This document shows, in pieces, positions 44,523-52,968 of a stretch of DNA of 55,957 nt. Location: assembly GCA_964293815.1 (NCBI GenBank), contig CAXYYC010000015.1, positions 1 through 55,957 on the forward strand, in the 5' to 3' direction. Under the pieces are notes generated by a model, which was not told the origin of the DNA, searched no databases, and was given only the letters and a program-made list of their open reading frames with translations. Position 1 is the stretch's first letter, and every line of letters starts with the position of its first letter. A program made the translations under genes and the position numbers. The DNA comes from CTSOIL-112 sp964293815. Its GTDB lineage: Bacteria > Pseudomonadota > Gammaproteobacteria > Burkholderiales > Burkholderiaceae.

Positions 44523-46820
44523 TTACAGACGATTGACCTGCATCACGCCCTTAATCTGCATCAGCGCCGTGCGGGCTTTTTCCAACTGCGCGGTACTGCC
44601 CACTTCCAGATTGAATACATAATCGCACACCGGTTCCTGCGCCGCCTGCATTTTTTTCTGCTTGCGTAGCCCTGTGACGTAGACTTTTTCACGCGCCAGC
44701 GCATCGGTAATCAGGCGCATGATGTCCACCGACTCCTGCGCCGAAATCACCATATCGACCTCGTAGCGCAGCCCTTCCGCCGCTGACCACGCGCACGCGA
44801 GTACGCGCTCGGGATGCTGGGTTTTCATGTGGATAAAGTTTTCACAACTGGTTCGATGGATCGAAATACCTTTACCGCGCGTGACAAATCCGGCGATGTC
44901 ATCCGGCGGCGCGGGTTTGCAACATTGCGCCAATTGGGTCATCAAGTCGTCCAAACCGACGACGAGCACGCCGCCTTTGCCAACCGGCTCTTTATTACTC
45001 GAACTGCGCACGAAGCTTTGCTCATCCACCGCCGTGGCATTCGCCGCCGCTTTCTGTGCCTCATTGGCGCCGCTAAAATGGTTGTCCAAATCACGTCCGC
45101 CGAGGCTTTCGCGCGCAAACGCGATGTACAAATCATCGGTTTTTTCAAAGCCCAAAACGTGCGCGATTTCATCGTGCTTGACCGCCGTTTTGCCCAAACG
45201 TTGCAATTCTTTTTCAAACGCCGCGCGCCCTGTGCTGATATTGGTCTGCGTGTCCTGCGCGTTAAACCACGCGCGGATTTTGCCTTTGGTGCGTTGGCTG
45301 ATGGTGAATTCGTCCCGCAGCCAGTCGCGCGACGGATTATCGTGTTTGGCCGTCGTGATTTGTACGGTTTGGCCGGTTTGCAAGGCTGTATTCAACGGTA
45401 CGATGTTGCCGTTGACCTTCGCACCACGACAGCGATGACCGATATTGGTGTGAACGTAGTAGGCAAAGTCAATCGGCGTCGCGCCCTGCGGCAATTCAAT
45501 CACTTTGGCGTCCGGCGTGAGTACATAAATGCTCGGGTCTTTGAGTTTAACCGAGGTCGCTTCGCCGAGCTGTTTGCTCGCACGCGCTTTGGCCTGCGCC
45601 GAGAGATTGTGCGTCAGATCGGATTGCCAACTGATGAGCTGGCGCACCCACGCGATTTGCGCGTCGTAGTCGCTTTGCTCGCTTTTACCGCCTTTATCGA
45701 ATCCGCCCTCTTTGTAGCGCCAATGCGCCGCGACACCGTATTCGGCAAATTGGTGCATCTGCTGGGTGCGGATTTGTACCTCCATCGGCCGGCCATCATC
45801 GCCGACCACGACAGTGTGCAGCGATTGGTAGCCGTTCGGTTTCGGGCGCGCGATGTAGTCGTCAAAATCTTTCGGAATCGGCTGCCATAAATGGTGCATC
45901 ACGCCCAGTACGCTGTAGCAGTCTTTCAAATCATCCACGATGATGCGAAAGGCGCGAATGTCGTATAAATCGGCAAATTGCAGCGATTTGCCCTTCATCT
46001 TGTTGTAAATACTGTAAATATGTTTGGGACGACCGGAAATATTGGCCTTGATGTGCAAGGCTTTCAACTCGGTTTGTAGCCGTCCGATGGATTTTGCGAC
46101 GAAATCCTCGCGCTCGGTGCGTTTTTCATCCAGCCATTTGGCAATTTGACGATAAACTTCCGGCTCGGCAAAACGAAAGCCCAAATCCTCCAGCTCCCAC
46201 TTGATTTGCCAAATCCCCAAGCGATTGGCCAGCGGCGCATACAGCAACAACGACTCCTCCGCGACCAATTTCGGGCACGGGGTTTTGCTCGCCGCGTAGT
46301 AGCGCAGGGTTTGTAGGCGCGAAGCCAAACGCAAAATCACCACGCGAATGTCGTGCGCCATCGCCAGCAGCATTTTGCGCGAGCGCTCAATCTGCTCGGA
46401 TACGCTCTGCTCGGCCTGCATCCGCTCGGATTTGGTGATTTTGGTGGGGCTGTCTTTGCTCTCTTTATGCTCCTTGGCGTTGTGCCAAGTTTTCGCCCCC
46501 ATCTCCATGATTTTATGCAAATTTTGCACACGCGCGGCCTGCTCTGCGCCCCAGTCGGCAGTCAAAGCCGCACGATTGGCCGCATCATCTGGATGGATGA
46601 GGAAGTAGCCAAATAGATACGCCGCGATGTGTAATTCGTCCGTCACATCCAAGCGATTTAAAATCTCATTAATTCCCTCAGCATGGTCGCGCATCGGCTC
46701 GCCCGTGCGCAATACTTGCCCGATATAATGGGCGTCCGCCCACTGGCGCGCTTCGTCCAGCGTGTGAAATTTGGGTGCTGAATCAGCAGAGGAACTACAA
46801 GTCATGATACGGTTTTTCAT
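44523..46820 (-). CDS. relA: GTP pyrophosphokinase (p)ppGpp synthetase I
   Basis: Stringent-response alarmone synthetase, 765 residues. The N-terminal hydrolase domain is degenerate: no HD pair occurs where SpoT has one (AAYLFGYFLIHPDDA). The synthetase domain reads RPKHIYSIYNKMKGKSLQFADLYDIRAFRII and PIPKDFDDYIARPKPNGYQS; the acidic DFDD corresponds to the EXDD of RelA and not the RXKD of bifunctional enzymes. A TGS domain (DPSIYVLTPDAKVIELPQGA), a zinc-finger/ribosome-binding region (LAQCCKPAPPDDI) and a C-terminal ACT domain follow. The start is uncertain within five codons. Confidence 0.93.
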   Translation of the reverse strand: MKNRIMTCSSSADSAPKFHTLDEARQWADAHYIGQVLRTGEPMRDHAEGINEILNRLDVTDELHIAAYLFGYFLIHPDDAANRAALTADWGAEQAARVQNLHKIMEMGAKTWHNAKEHKESKDSPTKITKSERMQAEQSVSEQIERSRKMLLAMAHDIRVVILRLASRLQTLRYYAASKTPCPKLVAEESLLLYAPLANRLGIWQIKWELEDLGFRFAEPEVYRQIAKWLDEKRTEREDFVAKSIGRLQTELKALHIKANISGRPKHIYSIYNKMKGKSLQFADLYDIRAFRIIVDDLKDCYSVLGVMHHLWQPIPKDFDDYIARPKPNGYQSLHTVVVGDDGRPMEVQIRTQQMHQFAEYGVAAHWRYKEGGFDKGGKSEQSDYDAQIAWVRQLISWQSDLTHNLSAQAKARASKQLGEATSVKLKDPSIYVLTPDAKVIELPQGATPIDFAYYVHTNIGHRCRGAKVNGNIVPLNTALQTGQTVQITTAKHDNPSRDWLRDEFTISQRTKGKIRAWFNAQDTQTNISTGRAAFEKELQRLGKTAVKHDEIAHVLGFEKTDDLYIAFARESLGGRDLDNHFSGANEAQKAAANATAVDEQSFVRSSSNKEPVGKGGVLVVGLDDLMTQLAQCCKPAPPDDIAGFVTRGKGISIHRTSCENFIHMKTQHPERVLACAWSAAEGLRYEVDMVISAQESVDIMRLITDALAREKVYVTGLRKQKKMQAAQEPVCDYVFNLEVGSTAQLEKARTALMQIKGVMQVNRL

Positions 46821-46913
46821 TCAAATAAATTCAAGCCCGTATCGTATCATAAGCGCACCGAGCAAACAGGATGAGATCATGGAGGAATGCACCAAAAAGC
46901 GGCGCGGCGCATG

Positions 46914-47831
46914 TTAAACAATATTATGAATACCCGACAAGCGCTGAAAACACGACTGCTTGAGTAGTTCCAAAAAGGCCAACATATACGGCTGTTGACT
47001 AAGCTGACGCGTATTGACCGCATACAAATTGCTCATCAGTCCATCGGCAATTCGACGAGTTTGGATATAACCACTGGCGCGGTGCGATTGCACGCTCCAT
47101 TCGGGTAAAACCGCGATCCCATGCCCGCTGGCGACCAACTGCAAAATCACGATGGTCAACTCGCTGGTGCGTTTGCTCGGTATCACGCCCGCCGGTTTGA
47201 GCAGCTTCATGATGTCCAAATACGCGTCATCAATCGGATAGGTAATCAAGGTGTGTTGCGCAAAATCCTCTGCCGCCAATTGCTTTTTCGCCGTCAGCGA
47301 ATGCTGATTGCCCATCACGCCGAGCATTTCGTAGCGAAACAGCGGCGTATAGACCAACTGCGGCTCGGTTTCCAACTCGCCAGTCAGCGCCAAATCCGCC
47401 CGTCCCGACAGCACCAAACCCGCCGGATCGGTATGAAAACCAGACACAATGTCCAAATCGACCTGCGGCCAGTCGGCACGAAACGCATCCATCACCGGTA
47501 TCAGCCATTCAAAGCAGGTGTTGCACTCAATTGCAATACGCAGCGGCCCCGCGTGTCCCTGCGCCAAAACCGCCAGCTTGCGCTCGGCCTCGGCGACATT
47601 GCCCAAGGTTTGCGCGGCCAACTCAGCCAAACATTCACCCGCTGGCGTCAAACGCATAGGCGAGAGCCGCCGCTCCAGCAAACTCACGCCGTAGTATTCC
47701 TCCAGCAATTTAAGCTGATGTGACAGCGCGGATTGCGTTAAACACAGTTGATTGGCCGCTTGGCTGAGTGAATCCGTTTGTCGCAGAGCCAAAAAAGTTC
47801 GCAGGTGACGTAACTCTAAAATACTGCTCAT
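46914..47831 (-). CDS. metR: LysR-type activator of methionine genes MetR
   Basis: 305-residue LTTR. The winged HTH (LRHLRTFLALRQTDSLSQAA, LCLTQSALSHQLKLLEEYYG) is followed by an effector domain with RIAIECNTCFEWLIPVMDAF, GVIPSKRTSELTIVILQLVASGHGIAVLP, both characteristic of MetR. It is divergent from metE. Two TGAA-N5-TTCA-type sites lie within 37 bp upstream of its start, so it probably represses itself while activating metE with homocysteine as co-effector, as in enteric bacteria. Confidence 0.92.
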   Translation of the reverse strand: MSSILELRHLRTFLALRQTDSLSQAANQLCLTQSALSHQLKLLEEYYGVSLLERRLSPMRLTPAGECLAELAAQTLGNVAEAERKLAVLAQGHAGPLRIAIECNTCFEWLIPVMDAFRADWPQVDLDIVSGFHTDPAGLVLSGRADLALTGELETEPQLVYTPLFRYEMLGVMGNQHSLTAKKQLAAEDFAQHTLITYPIDDAYLDIMKLLKPAGVIPSKRTSELTIVILQLVASGHGIAVLPEWSVQSHRASGYIQTRRIADGLMSNLYAVNTRQLSQQPYMLAFLELLKQSCFQRLSGIHNIV

Positions 47832-47833
47832 TA

Positions 47834-47868
47834 TGAATCCTATTCATGATTTTTGTGAAATTCTTTCG
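47834..47868. promoter_or_regulatory. tandem MetR binding sites in the metR-metE spacer
   Basis: Site 1, TGAATCCTATTCA (47834-47846), matches TGAA-N5-TTCA perfectly and is part of the longer palindrome ATGAATCCTATTCAT. Site 2, TGAAATTCTTTCG (47856-47868), has one mismatch and lies 22 bp away, two helical turns. A metE promoter candidate follows (TTGAAT 47870-47875, TATCGT 47893-47898, 17 bp apart). Confidence 0.75.
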
Positions 47869-47989
47869 TTTGAATAATACTTGCTTTCCCTGTATCGTGT
47901 CAAATCGAAGTCTGCGGCATTTATAAACTCACATGCACAGACTCACTTACAACAACATACGCCTGCAACACATAGGGAGGACTTTTTCA

Positions 47990-50302
47990 ATGAAAGCACA
48001 TATTTTGGGCTACCCGCGCATTGGCGCACAACGCGAGCTGAAATTCGCATCGGAGCAATTTTGGAAAGGCGAGGCGACACTCGCCGAACTGCAACAGGTC
48101 GCGAAACACCTGCGCAGCCAGCATTGGTTGGCGCAAAAATCCGCCGGACTGGATTACGTCAGCGTCGGCGACTTTAGCCTGTACGATCAGGTACTTGACC
48201 ACGCGGTGCTGCTGGGCGCGATTCCGGCACGGTTCGGCTTTAATCCCGCACACATCAACACCGAACAGTATTTCGCGCTGGCACGCGGTAACGCCGAGCA
48301 ACCCGCGTTGGAAATGACCAAATGGTTCGACACCAATTATCATTATCTGGTTCCCGAGCTCTCGCCCGAGCAATCATTCAGCGCGCATCCCGAGCAATTG
48401 CTCGCGCATTTGGACGAAGCTTTATTATGGGGTTGCAAAGCCAAACCGGTGCTGCTGGGGCCTTTGAGCTTTTTGTACTTATCCAAACTCGATGCCCAAG
48501 TGGCCAAAGTGGATGAAGTGGATGACGCAAGCGCGACCAAATTGGCTTTGCTTGATCGCCTGCTGCCTGTGTATGTGGATATTTTGCACGCCATCGAGAC
48601 CAAAGGCGTCTCATGGGTACAAATCGACGAGCCAATTTTGGCACTGGATTTGCCGACCGAATGGCGCGACGCGTTGCCCAAAGTTCTCACCAGCTTATCC
48701 AGCACACCGCTGAAAATTTTGCTCGCGACCTATTTTGACAACATCGAACAACATTTACTCGCGTTGGCGAACAGCCCTGTCGCAGGCGTTCACATCGACG
48801 CCGTGCGCGCACCGGAGCAGGTCGCCACGTTCGTCCGCGATTTGCCAGCGCATCAGGTGCTCTCGCTCGGCGTGGTCAACGGACGCAATATTTGGGCGAA
48901 TGATTTGAGCGAATCGGCTGCGCTTGTACAATCAGCGCGCGCGCAACGCGGCGAAAATCTCTGGGTCAGCGCCAGTTGCTCACTGCTGCACAGCCCGTTC
49001 GATTTGGCCAATGAAACCGCGCTCGCGCCCGAGTTAAAAGGTGTATTGGCATTCGCCCGCCAGAAACTCGATGAAATCGTGACTTTGAAAAAAGCCGTGA
49101 CCTTGGCTGACGAGAGCACGCAGCAAACCATCGCGCAAAATACCGCAAACTGGCAAACCTACCGCGCATGGAGCGAGGTCAACCGTGCCGATGTACGCAC
49201 CGCCGTCGCACACATTCAGCCAAGTGACGCATTGCGCAAAACCCCGTTCGCACAGCGCATTCAAGCGCAAAATGAGCGCTTCCAACTGCCGCTCCTGCCG
49301 ACCACCACGATTGGCTCATTCCCACAAACCAGCGATATTCGCCGCATCCGCGCCGCATTCAAAAAAGGGGCAATCAATCAACCTGAATACGAACAGGCGA
49401 TGAACGCAGAAATCACGCGCGTGATTCATGAGCAAGAGCGCTTGGGCTTGGACGTTTTGGTACACGGCGAAGCCGAGCGCAACGACATGGTGGAATACTT
49501 CGGCGAGCAACTGGACGGCTACGCCTTCACGCAAAACGGCTGGGTGCAAAGCTACGGCTCGCGTTGCGTCAAGCCGCCGATCATTTACGGTGACGTCGCG
49601 CGTCCAAACGCCATGACCGTGGCGTGGAGCAGCTTCGCCCAAAGTCTGACCCAGCGTCCGGTCAAAGGCATGTTGACCGGCCCCGTGACCATGCTGCAAT
49701 GGTCGTTCGTGCGCGAAGACTTGCCGCGCCATGAAGTCATGCTGCAAATCGCCCTTGCCCTGCGCAGTGAAGTGCTTGAGCTCGAAGCCGCCGGTATCGG
49801 CATCATCCAGATTGACGAGCCAGCCCTGCGCGAAGGTCTGCCGCTCAAGCGCAGTGATTGGCAAAAATATCTGGCCGACGCTGTGTTCGCCTTTGGCATC
49901 GCTGGCAACGCCGTGCGCGATGACACCCAGATTCACACGCACATGTGCTACTCCGAGTTCGGCGACATCCTGCCTGAGATCGCCAAAATGGACGCCGACG
50001 TCATTTCGATCGAAACCTCGCGCTCACGCATGGAACTGCTTGATGATTTTGGCACATTTGCCTACCCGAACCAAATCGGTCCGGGCGTGTACGATATCCA
50101 CAGCCCACGCACCCCTTCGACCGACGACATGATCGAACTGCTGCACAAAGCCACGCAAGTGATTCCCGTGCAACAACTGTGGGTCAATCCCGACTGCGGC
50201 CTGAAAACCCGCTCATGGTCGGAAACCCTGCCAGCATTGAATAATCTGATGGCGGCAACGCACACCCTGCGCGAACAACATGCAAAGGCGGCTACTCGAT
50301 AA
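47990..50302 (+). CDS. metE: cobalamin-independent methionine synthase
   Basis: Zinc enzyme transferring methyl from methyltetrahydropteroyl-triglutamate to homocysteine. 770 residues, with an N-terminal barrel (MKAHILGYPRIGAQRELKFA) and a catalytic barrel from about 445 (LPTTTIGSFPQTSDIRRIRA). Zinc ligands are in THMCYSEFGDI (His and Cys), the following ETSRSRME (Glu) and NPDCGLKTR (Cys). Start 47990 follows AGGGAGG; an upstream ATG would add 19 residues. The 90-base leader is too short for a cobalamin riboswitch. Confidence 0.96.
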   Translation: MKAHILGYPRIGAQRELKFASEQFWKGEATLAELQQVAKHLRSQHWLAQKSAGLDYVSVGDFSLYDQVLDHAVLLGAIPARFGFNPAHINTEQYFALARGNAEQPALEMTKWFDTNYHYLVPELSPEQSFSAHPEQLLAHLDEALLWGCKAKPVLLGPLSFLYLSKLDAQVAKVDEVDDASATKLALLDRLLPVYVDILHAIETKGVSWVQIDEPILALDLPTEWRDALPKVLTSLSSTPLKILLATYFDNIEQHLLALANSPVAGVHIDAVRAPEQVATFVRDLPAHQVLSLGVVNGRNIWANDLSESAALVQSARAQRGENLWVSASCSLLHSPFDLANETALAPELKGVLAFARQKLDEIVTLKKAVTLADESTQQTIAQNTANWQTYRAWSEVNRADVRTAVAHIQPSDALRKTPFAQRIQAQNERFQLPLLPTTTIGSFPQTSDIRRIRAAFKKGAINQPEYEQAMNAEITRVIHEQERLGLDVLVHGEAERNDMVEYFGEQLDGYAFTQNGWVQSYGSRCVKPPIIYGDVARPNAMTVAWSSFAQSLTQRPVKGMLTGPVTMLQWSFVREDLPRHEVMLQIALALRSEVLELEAAGIGIIQIDEPALREGLPLKRSDWQKYLADAVFAFGIAGNAVRDDTQIHTHMCYSEFGDILPEIAKMDADVISIETSRSRMELLDDFGTFAYPNQIGPGVYDIHSPRTPSTDDMIELLHKATQVIPVQQLWVNPDCGLKTRSWSETLPALNNLMAATHTLREQHAKAATR

Positions 50303-50331
50303 ACACAATCGCCGATTTATCAGCCATTAAA

Positions 50332-50356
50332 AACGGTCGGTTTTTTACCGACCGTT
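50332..50356 (+). terminator. hairpin terminator after metE
   Basis: Perfect 10-bp arms AACGGTCGGT and ACCGACCGTT around TTTTT, 30 bp after the metE stop. The T-run on the 3' side is on the minus strand, so it terminates better from that direction. It closely resembles the hairpin at 50550-50573 and is the left flank of repeat copy B. Confidence 0.6.
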
Positions 50357-50549
50357 GAGGCTGTTAATAAAGTAGCACTTTTGCCTAAATAGGATACCGT
50401 CATTCCCGCATGGTTTTAGCGGGAATCTAGTTTGTCACTCTAACTTATTTTTTTTATTAAAATCTCTGGATACCCGCATGCGCGGGTATGACGTCATTTT
50501 TCTTAGATTTTGTACTGAATTTCAAAATAGGAGGTTTGTCAGAAATTTC
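50357..50549 (+). repeat. MITE-like non-coding repeat element, copy B
   Basis: About 193 bp in the convergent gap between metE and the ferric-reductase-like gene. It aligns with 4305-4547 read in reverse: GAGGCTGTTAATAAAGTAGC here against GAGGCTGTTGACAAAATAGC there, then CGCATGGTTTTAGCGG, TTTGTCACTCTAAC, CGCGGGTATGACG, TTCTTAGATTTTGT and GAGGTTTGTC. It lacks the 48-bp insert of copy A. Two internal palindromes, ATTCCCGC...GCGGGAAT and ATACCCGC-GCGGGTAT, look like dRS3/REP motifs. It has no open frame. Confidence 0.65.
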
Positions 50550-50573
50550 AACGGCCGGTTTTTACCAACCATT
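50550..50573 (-). terminator. hairpin behind the ferric-reductase-like gene
   Basis: On the minus strand AATGGTTGGT and ACCGGCCGTT pair over 10 bp when G-U pairs are allowed, around a 4-base loop; a short T-run follows further on. On the plus strand it differs from the hairpin at 50332 by three substitutions and one T, so it may be a degenerate duplicate that flanks copy B. Confidence 0.5.
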
Positions 50574-50630
50574 TTTATGCCGCATCTCAACCCGTTGCCA
50601 ACTGCCGCATCTGCAACAGCCGATACACGG

Positions 50631-51323
50631 TCAAAAACAGCACCATGCCATTGCTGTCGCATACAGCGGCCACAGCGTCGCGGTATCACTACCGGCGAGC
50701 AAACCATGCACCGTCACCAGCGCATACAGCGCAAAGGTTGCGAAATGCAGCCAACGCCACGCCTGAAAGCCAATGCGCGCACGCACATAGTAGCTCACCA
50801 ACACCAGCGCCATCAGATACAGGCTGATTTGCCCCAAGCCAATCCACACCGCCTTGTTCGCATCAAATGCAAACGGAACCAATAAATTGAACCAACTCGC
50901 CCGCACATAGTTATCACCGAGCAAAACCAGTGCATGCAACGCGACAAACAACCACGAGACAATGCTGACAAACTCATGAATCGCCATCAGCGCCGGCGTC
51001 CAATTCGCCATGCGCGGGTGACGGCTCAAGCGCGTGGACATCAACAAACCCAACACCACAGACAGCCACAACAATACATAAGCAGTCACGCCCGACGCGC
51101 GTGAGACGAACCAAAAACCTTTAGCCTCCTGCCCGACCAAACTCTGCGCCAGCAGATGGGCAAACGATGGAATCGCCCACCACGCCGCAAATACGCCCAA
51201 GCCGACAGACGCCACAAAGGCCAACCACCAGCGCCACGAATACCCGTTCACCGGATGATTCATTTGTCCACTCACGCTGCCTGAGCCCAATTTAAGCTCG
51301 CGCGCACGATTCATTCCCCACAT
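50631..51323 (-). CDS. ferric reductase-like transmembrane protein
   Basis: 230 residues with about six spans and no flavin or NAD(P)H domain, like the heme-b membrane module of ferric reductases and MsrQ. The second span starts with FWFVSRASGVTAYVLLWLS, a common start in this group; His residues likely to hold heme lie in MAIHEFVSIV, LFVALHALVL, RWLHFATFAL and VTVHGLLAG. No MsrP partner is present, so methionine-sulfoxide repair is not supported. It is last in a four-gene operon with apbE directly upstream (25-bp gap) and has AAGGAG before its start. I infer transfer of electrons across the inner membrane. Confidence 0.78.
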   Translation of the reverse strand: MWGMNRARELKLGSGSVSGQMNHPVNGYSWRWWLAFVASVGLGVFAAWWAIPSFAHLLAQSLVGQEAKGFWFVSRASGVTAYVLLWLSVVLGLLMSTRLSRHPRMANWTPALMAIHEFVSIVSWLFVALHALVLLGDNYVRASWFNLLVPFAFDANKAVWIGLGQISLYLMALVLVSYYVRARIGFQAWRWLHFATFALYALVTVHGLLAGSDTATLWPLYATAMAWCCF

Positions 51324-51348
51324 ACAAACTCCTTAATCCCAATAGTGC

Positions 51349-52335
51349 TCAATGCACCATTTGCTGTTCAAATACATCATTCATCAGCGTTTGCCCATGC
51401 GCCAAAACCATGCACACGCCCATATCCGACTGACGTTGCGCCCACGCCTGCGCTGATTCGCTGCCCAAAATCAGCAAATGCTTTGCCGCGACCTCGGCCT
51501 CAAAAGCACTCGCGGCAGAAACCGACACGCTGACAATATCGGTCTGTGCCGCCTGCGCCGTGCGCGGGTCAACGATATGATGCTGCGCCTGACCGTCACG
51601 CACCCAGCGGCGGTAATCGCGACCAGACGTCGCCACACCGCCGCGCATCACGCCAATCAGAGCCAAATCCTCGGTTTCTGGCCAAGGCCGCGCAATCGCT
51701 ATCGGCCATGCCTGAGCATGATTCAGCGCACCACTCATGGCCGCACTCACGGCAATATCACCGCCCGCATCCATCAAGGCGGGGGCAAATCGCCCCAAAC
51801 GACGCACGGTTTCATCGGCGCACCAGCTTTTGACAAAGCCACCCAAATCCAAACGACTACCCGCAGGAATGCATAACTGCAAACGCTCATGATCGCAGTG
51901 GATTTGGCGAAAATCAGCCACGGCGTGAGCTGGCGTTGCCTGATTCGTTACCTGATGCGTTGTTTGAGATGTTGCCAACGGCGCCCGCTCACATGAATGC
52001 AATTGGGCAAAATCCCGATCATAGCCAATCGCCAACACCGCCTGCCCGATCAAGGGCGTGAGCAGCCCTTGCGTTTGTTCGGCCACATTCACGGCTTTTT
52101 GCACCACGATCAACAGCTCGGCACTGACCGCCACCGGCTGCCCAGCCTGCGCATTGACACGCGATAGTTCGCTGTCCGCACGAAAACGGCTGAATATCCG
52201 CTCCCAATGCGCGAACCACGCGGGTACTTGCGCCAGCAATGCCTGCGCCTGCGCACCCGATGGCATGGAGAGCACGACGCTCATGTCGCAGCCCATCGCG
52301 CGAAATTGCTGTAGAGGTAAGGCGCGTTCCGTCAT
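51349..52335 (-). CDS. apbE: ApbE-family FAD:protein FMN transferase
   Basis: 328 residues. ApbE transfers FMN from FAD to a Thr or Ser of target redox proteins. Motifs: FRAMGCDMSVVL, IFSRFRADSELSRVN, LDLGGFVKSWCADE, LMDAGGDIAVS, GGVATSGRDYRRW and HHIVDPRT (metal site). Between about 110 and 145 there is an insertion of polar residues. No signal peptide or lipobox is visible, unlike many secreted ApbE proteins, so it may act in the cytoplasm or be exported by other means. The gene is 18 bp after an unknown membrane protein gene. Confidence 0.87.
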   Translation of the reverse strand: MTERALPLQQFRAMGCDMSVVLSMPSGAQAQALLAQVPAWFAHWERIFSRFRADSELSRVNAQAGQPVAVSAELLIVVQKAVNVAEQTQGLLTPLIGQAVLAIGYDRDFAQLHSCERAPLATSQTTHQVTNQATPAHAVADFRQIHCDHERLQLCIPAGSRLDLGGFVKSWCADETVRRLGRFAPALMDAGGDIAVSAAMSGALNHAQAWPIAIARPWPETEDLALIGVMRGGVATSGRDYRRWVRDGQAQHHIVDPRTAQAAQTDIVSVSVSAASAFEAEVAAKHLLILGSESAQAWAQRQSDMGVCMVLAHGQTLMNDVFEQQMVH

Positions 52336-52353
52336 TACTTTCTCACTTTGCCA

Positions 52354-52968
52354 TTATCGTGAAGAGCGTGAGCGCGCCACCGCTTGCGGTTGGCGTTGCT
52401 GAATCGGAGTAGGCAAAACATTGACTTCTCGTACCGTTGGTTGCACCGTCGGTTGCGCATTGATTGGCGCATCATTTGAACTGTTCTGAGCAGTTTTTGC
52501 CGCAGATGAGCGGACACGGTTCACATCAGTGGCTGCCGCTGGCGGTGGTAATTGACGCGCCGTGGTACGGTTTTGCTTTGGACGAATGTCGTTTGAGCGA
52601 AACTCATCCACGCGCGGCGGGCTATCGCTTTGCGCCAAAACCTCGGGTAAAACCCAGCGCGAGGCGTCATTCTGAGCCAATAGCACCGAAGTATTCGTCG
52701 AAGTATTCGTCGAATTATTCGTTTGCATGGGCGAATTTGACTGTGCGGACGCGCCAATTTGATTGCTCGCCAATACGCCCCAACCTGCCACCGTACCCAC
52801 TACGGACGCACTGATGATGAAGGCTTTCAGCCCCAGATGACTTTGATTGGGATTGACCCGACGCGCGGTTGCTGTAGCTGTGGTCGTGGCGGTTGCTGTG
52901 GAGGCTGCTTTCGCAGTGCTCTGTGATGGTGAATTAGCTTGTGGGGTTGTGTGTTGTAACTCAGACAT
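52354..52968 (-). CDS. single-span protein of unknown function
   Basis: 204 residues I do not recognise. An Ala/Thr-rich basic N-terminus (about 18-38) precedes one hydrophobic segment (about 47-68, LKAFIISASVVGTVAGWGVL), and a long polar C-terminal region rich in Asn, Gln, Ser, Pro and Arg follows, with a short conserved-looking patch SRWVLPEVLAQ. The start (52968) has AGGAG upstream and overlaps the preceding gene by eight bases, so translation is coupled. It could be a scaffold or periplasmic adaptor; no function is claimed. Confidence 0.6.
   Translation of the reverse strand: MSELQHTTPQANSPSQSTAKAASTATATTTATATARRVNPNQSHLGLKAFIISASVVGTVAGWGVLASNQIGASAQSNSPMQTNNSTNTSTNTSVLLAQNDASRWVLPEVLAQSDSPPRVDEFRSNDIRPKQNRTTARQLPPPAAATDVNRVRSSAAKTAQNSSNDAPINAQPTVQPTVREVNVLPTPIQQRQPQAVARSRSSR

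Noticed and set aside
44814..45890. 358-codon open frame on the strand opposite relA
   Set aside because: relA is a clear full-length gene; the antisense frame has no family resemblance and arises from codon bias of relA.
47899..47989. Possible cobalamin riboswitch in the metE leader
   Set aside because: The leader is only about 90 bases and no B12-box was seen; the MetR sites explain control.
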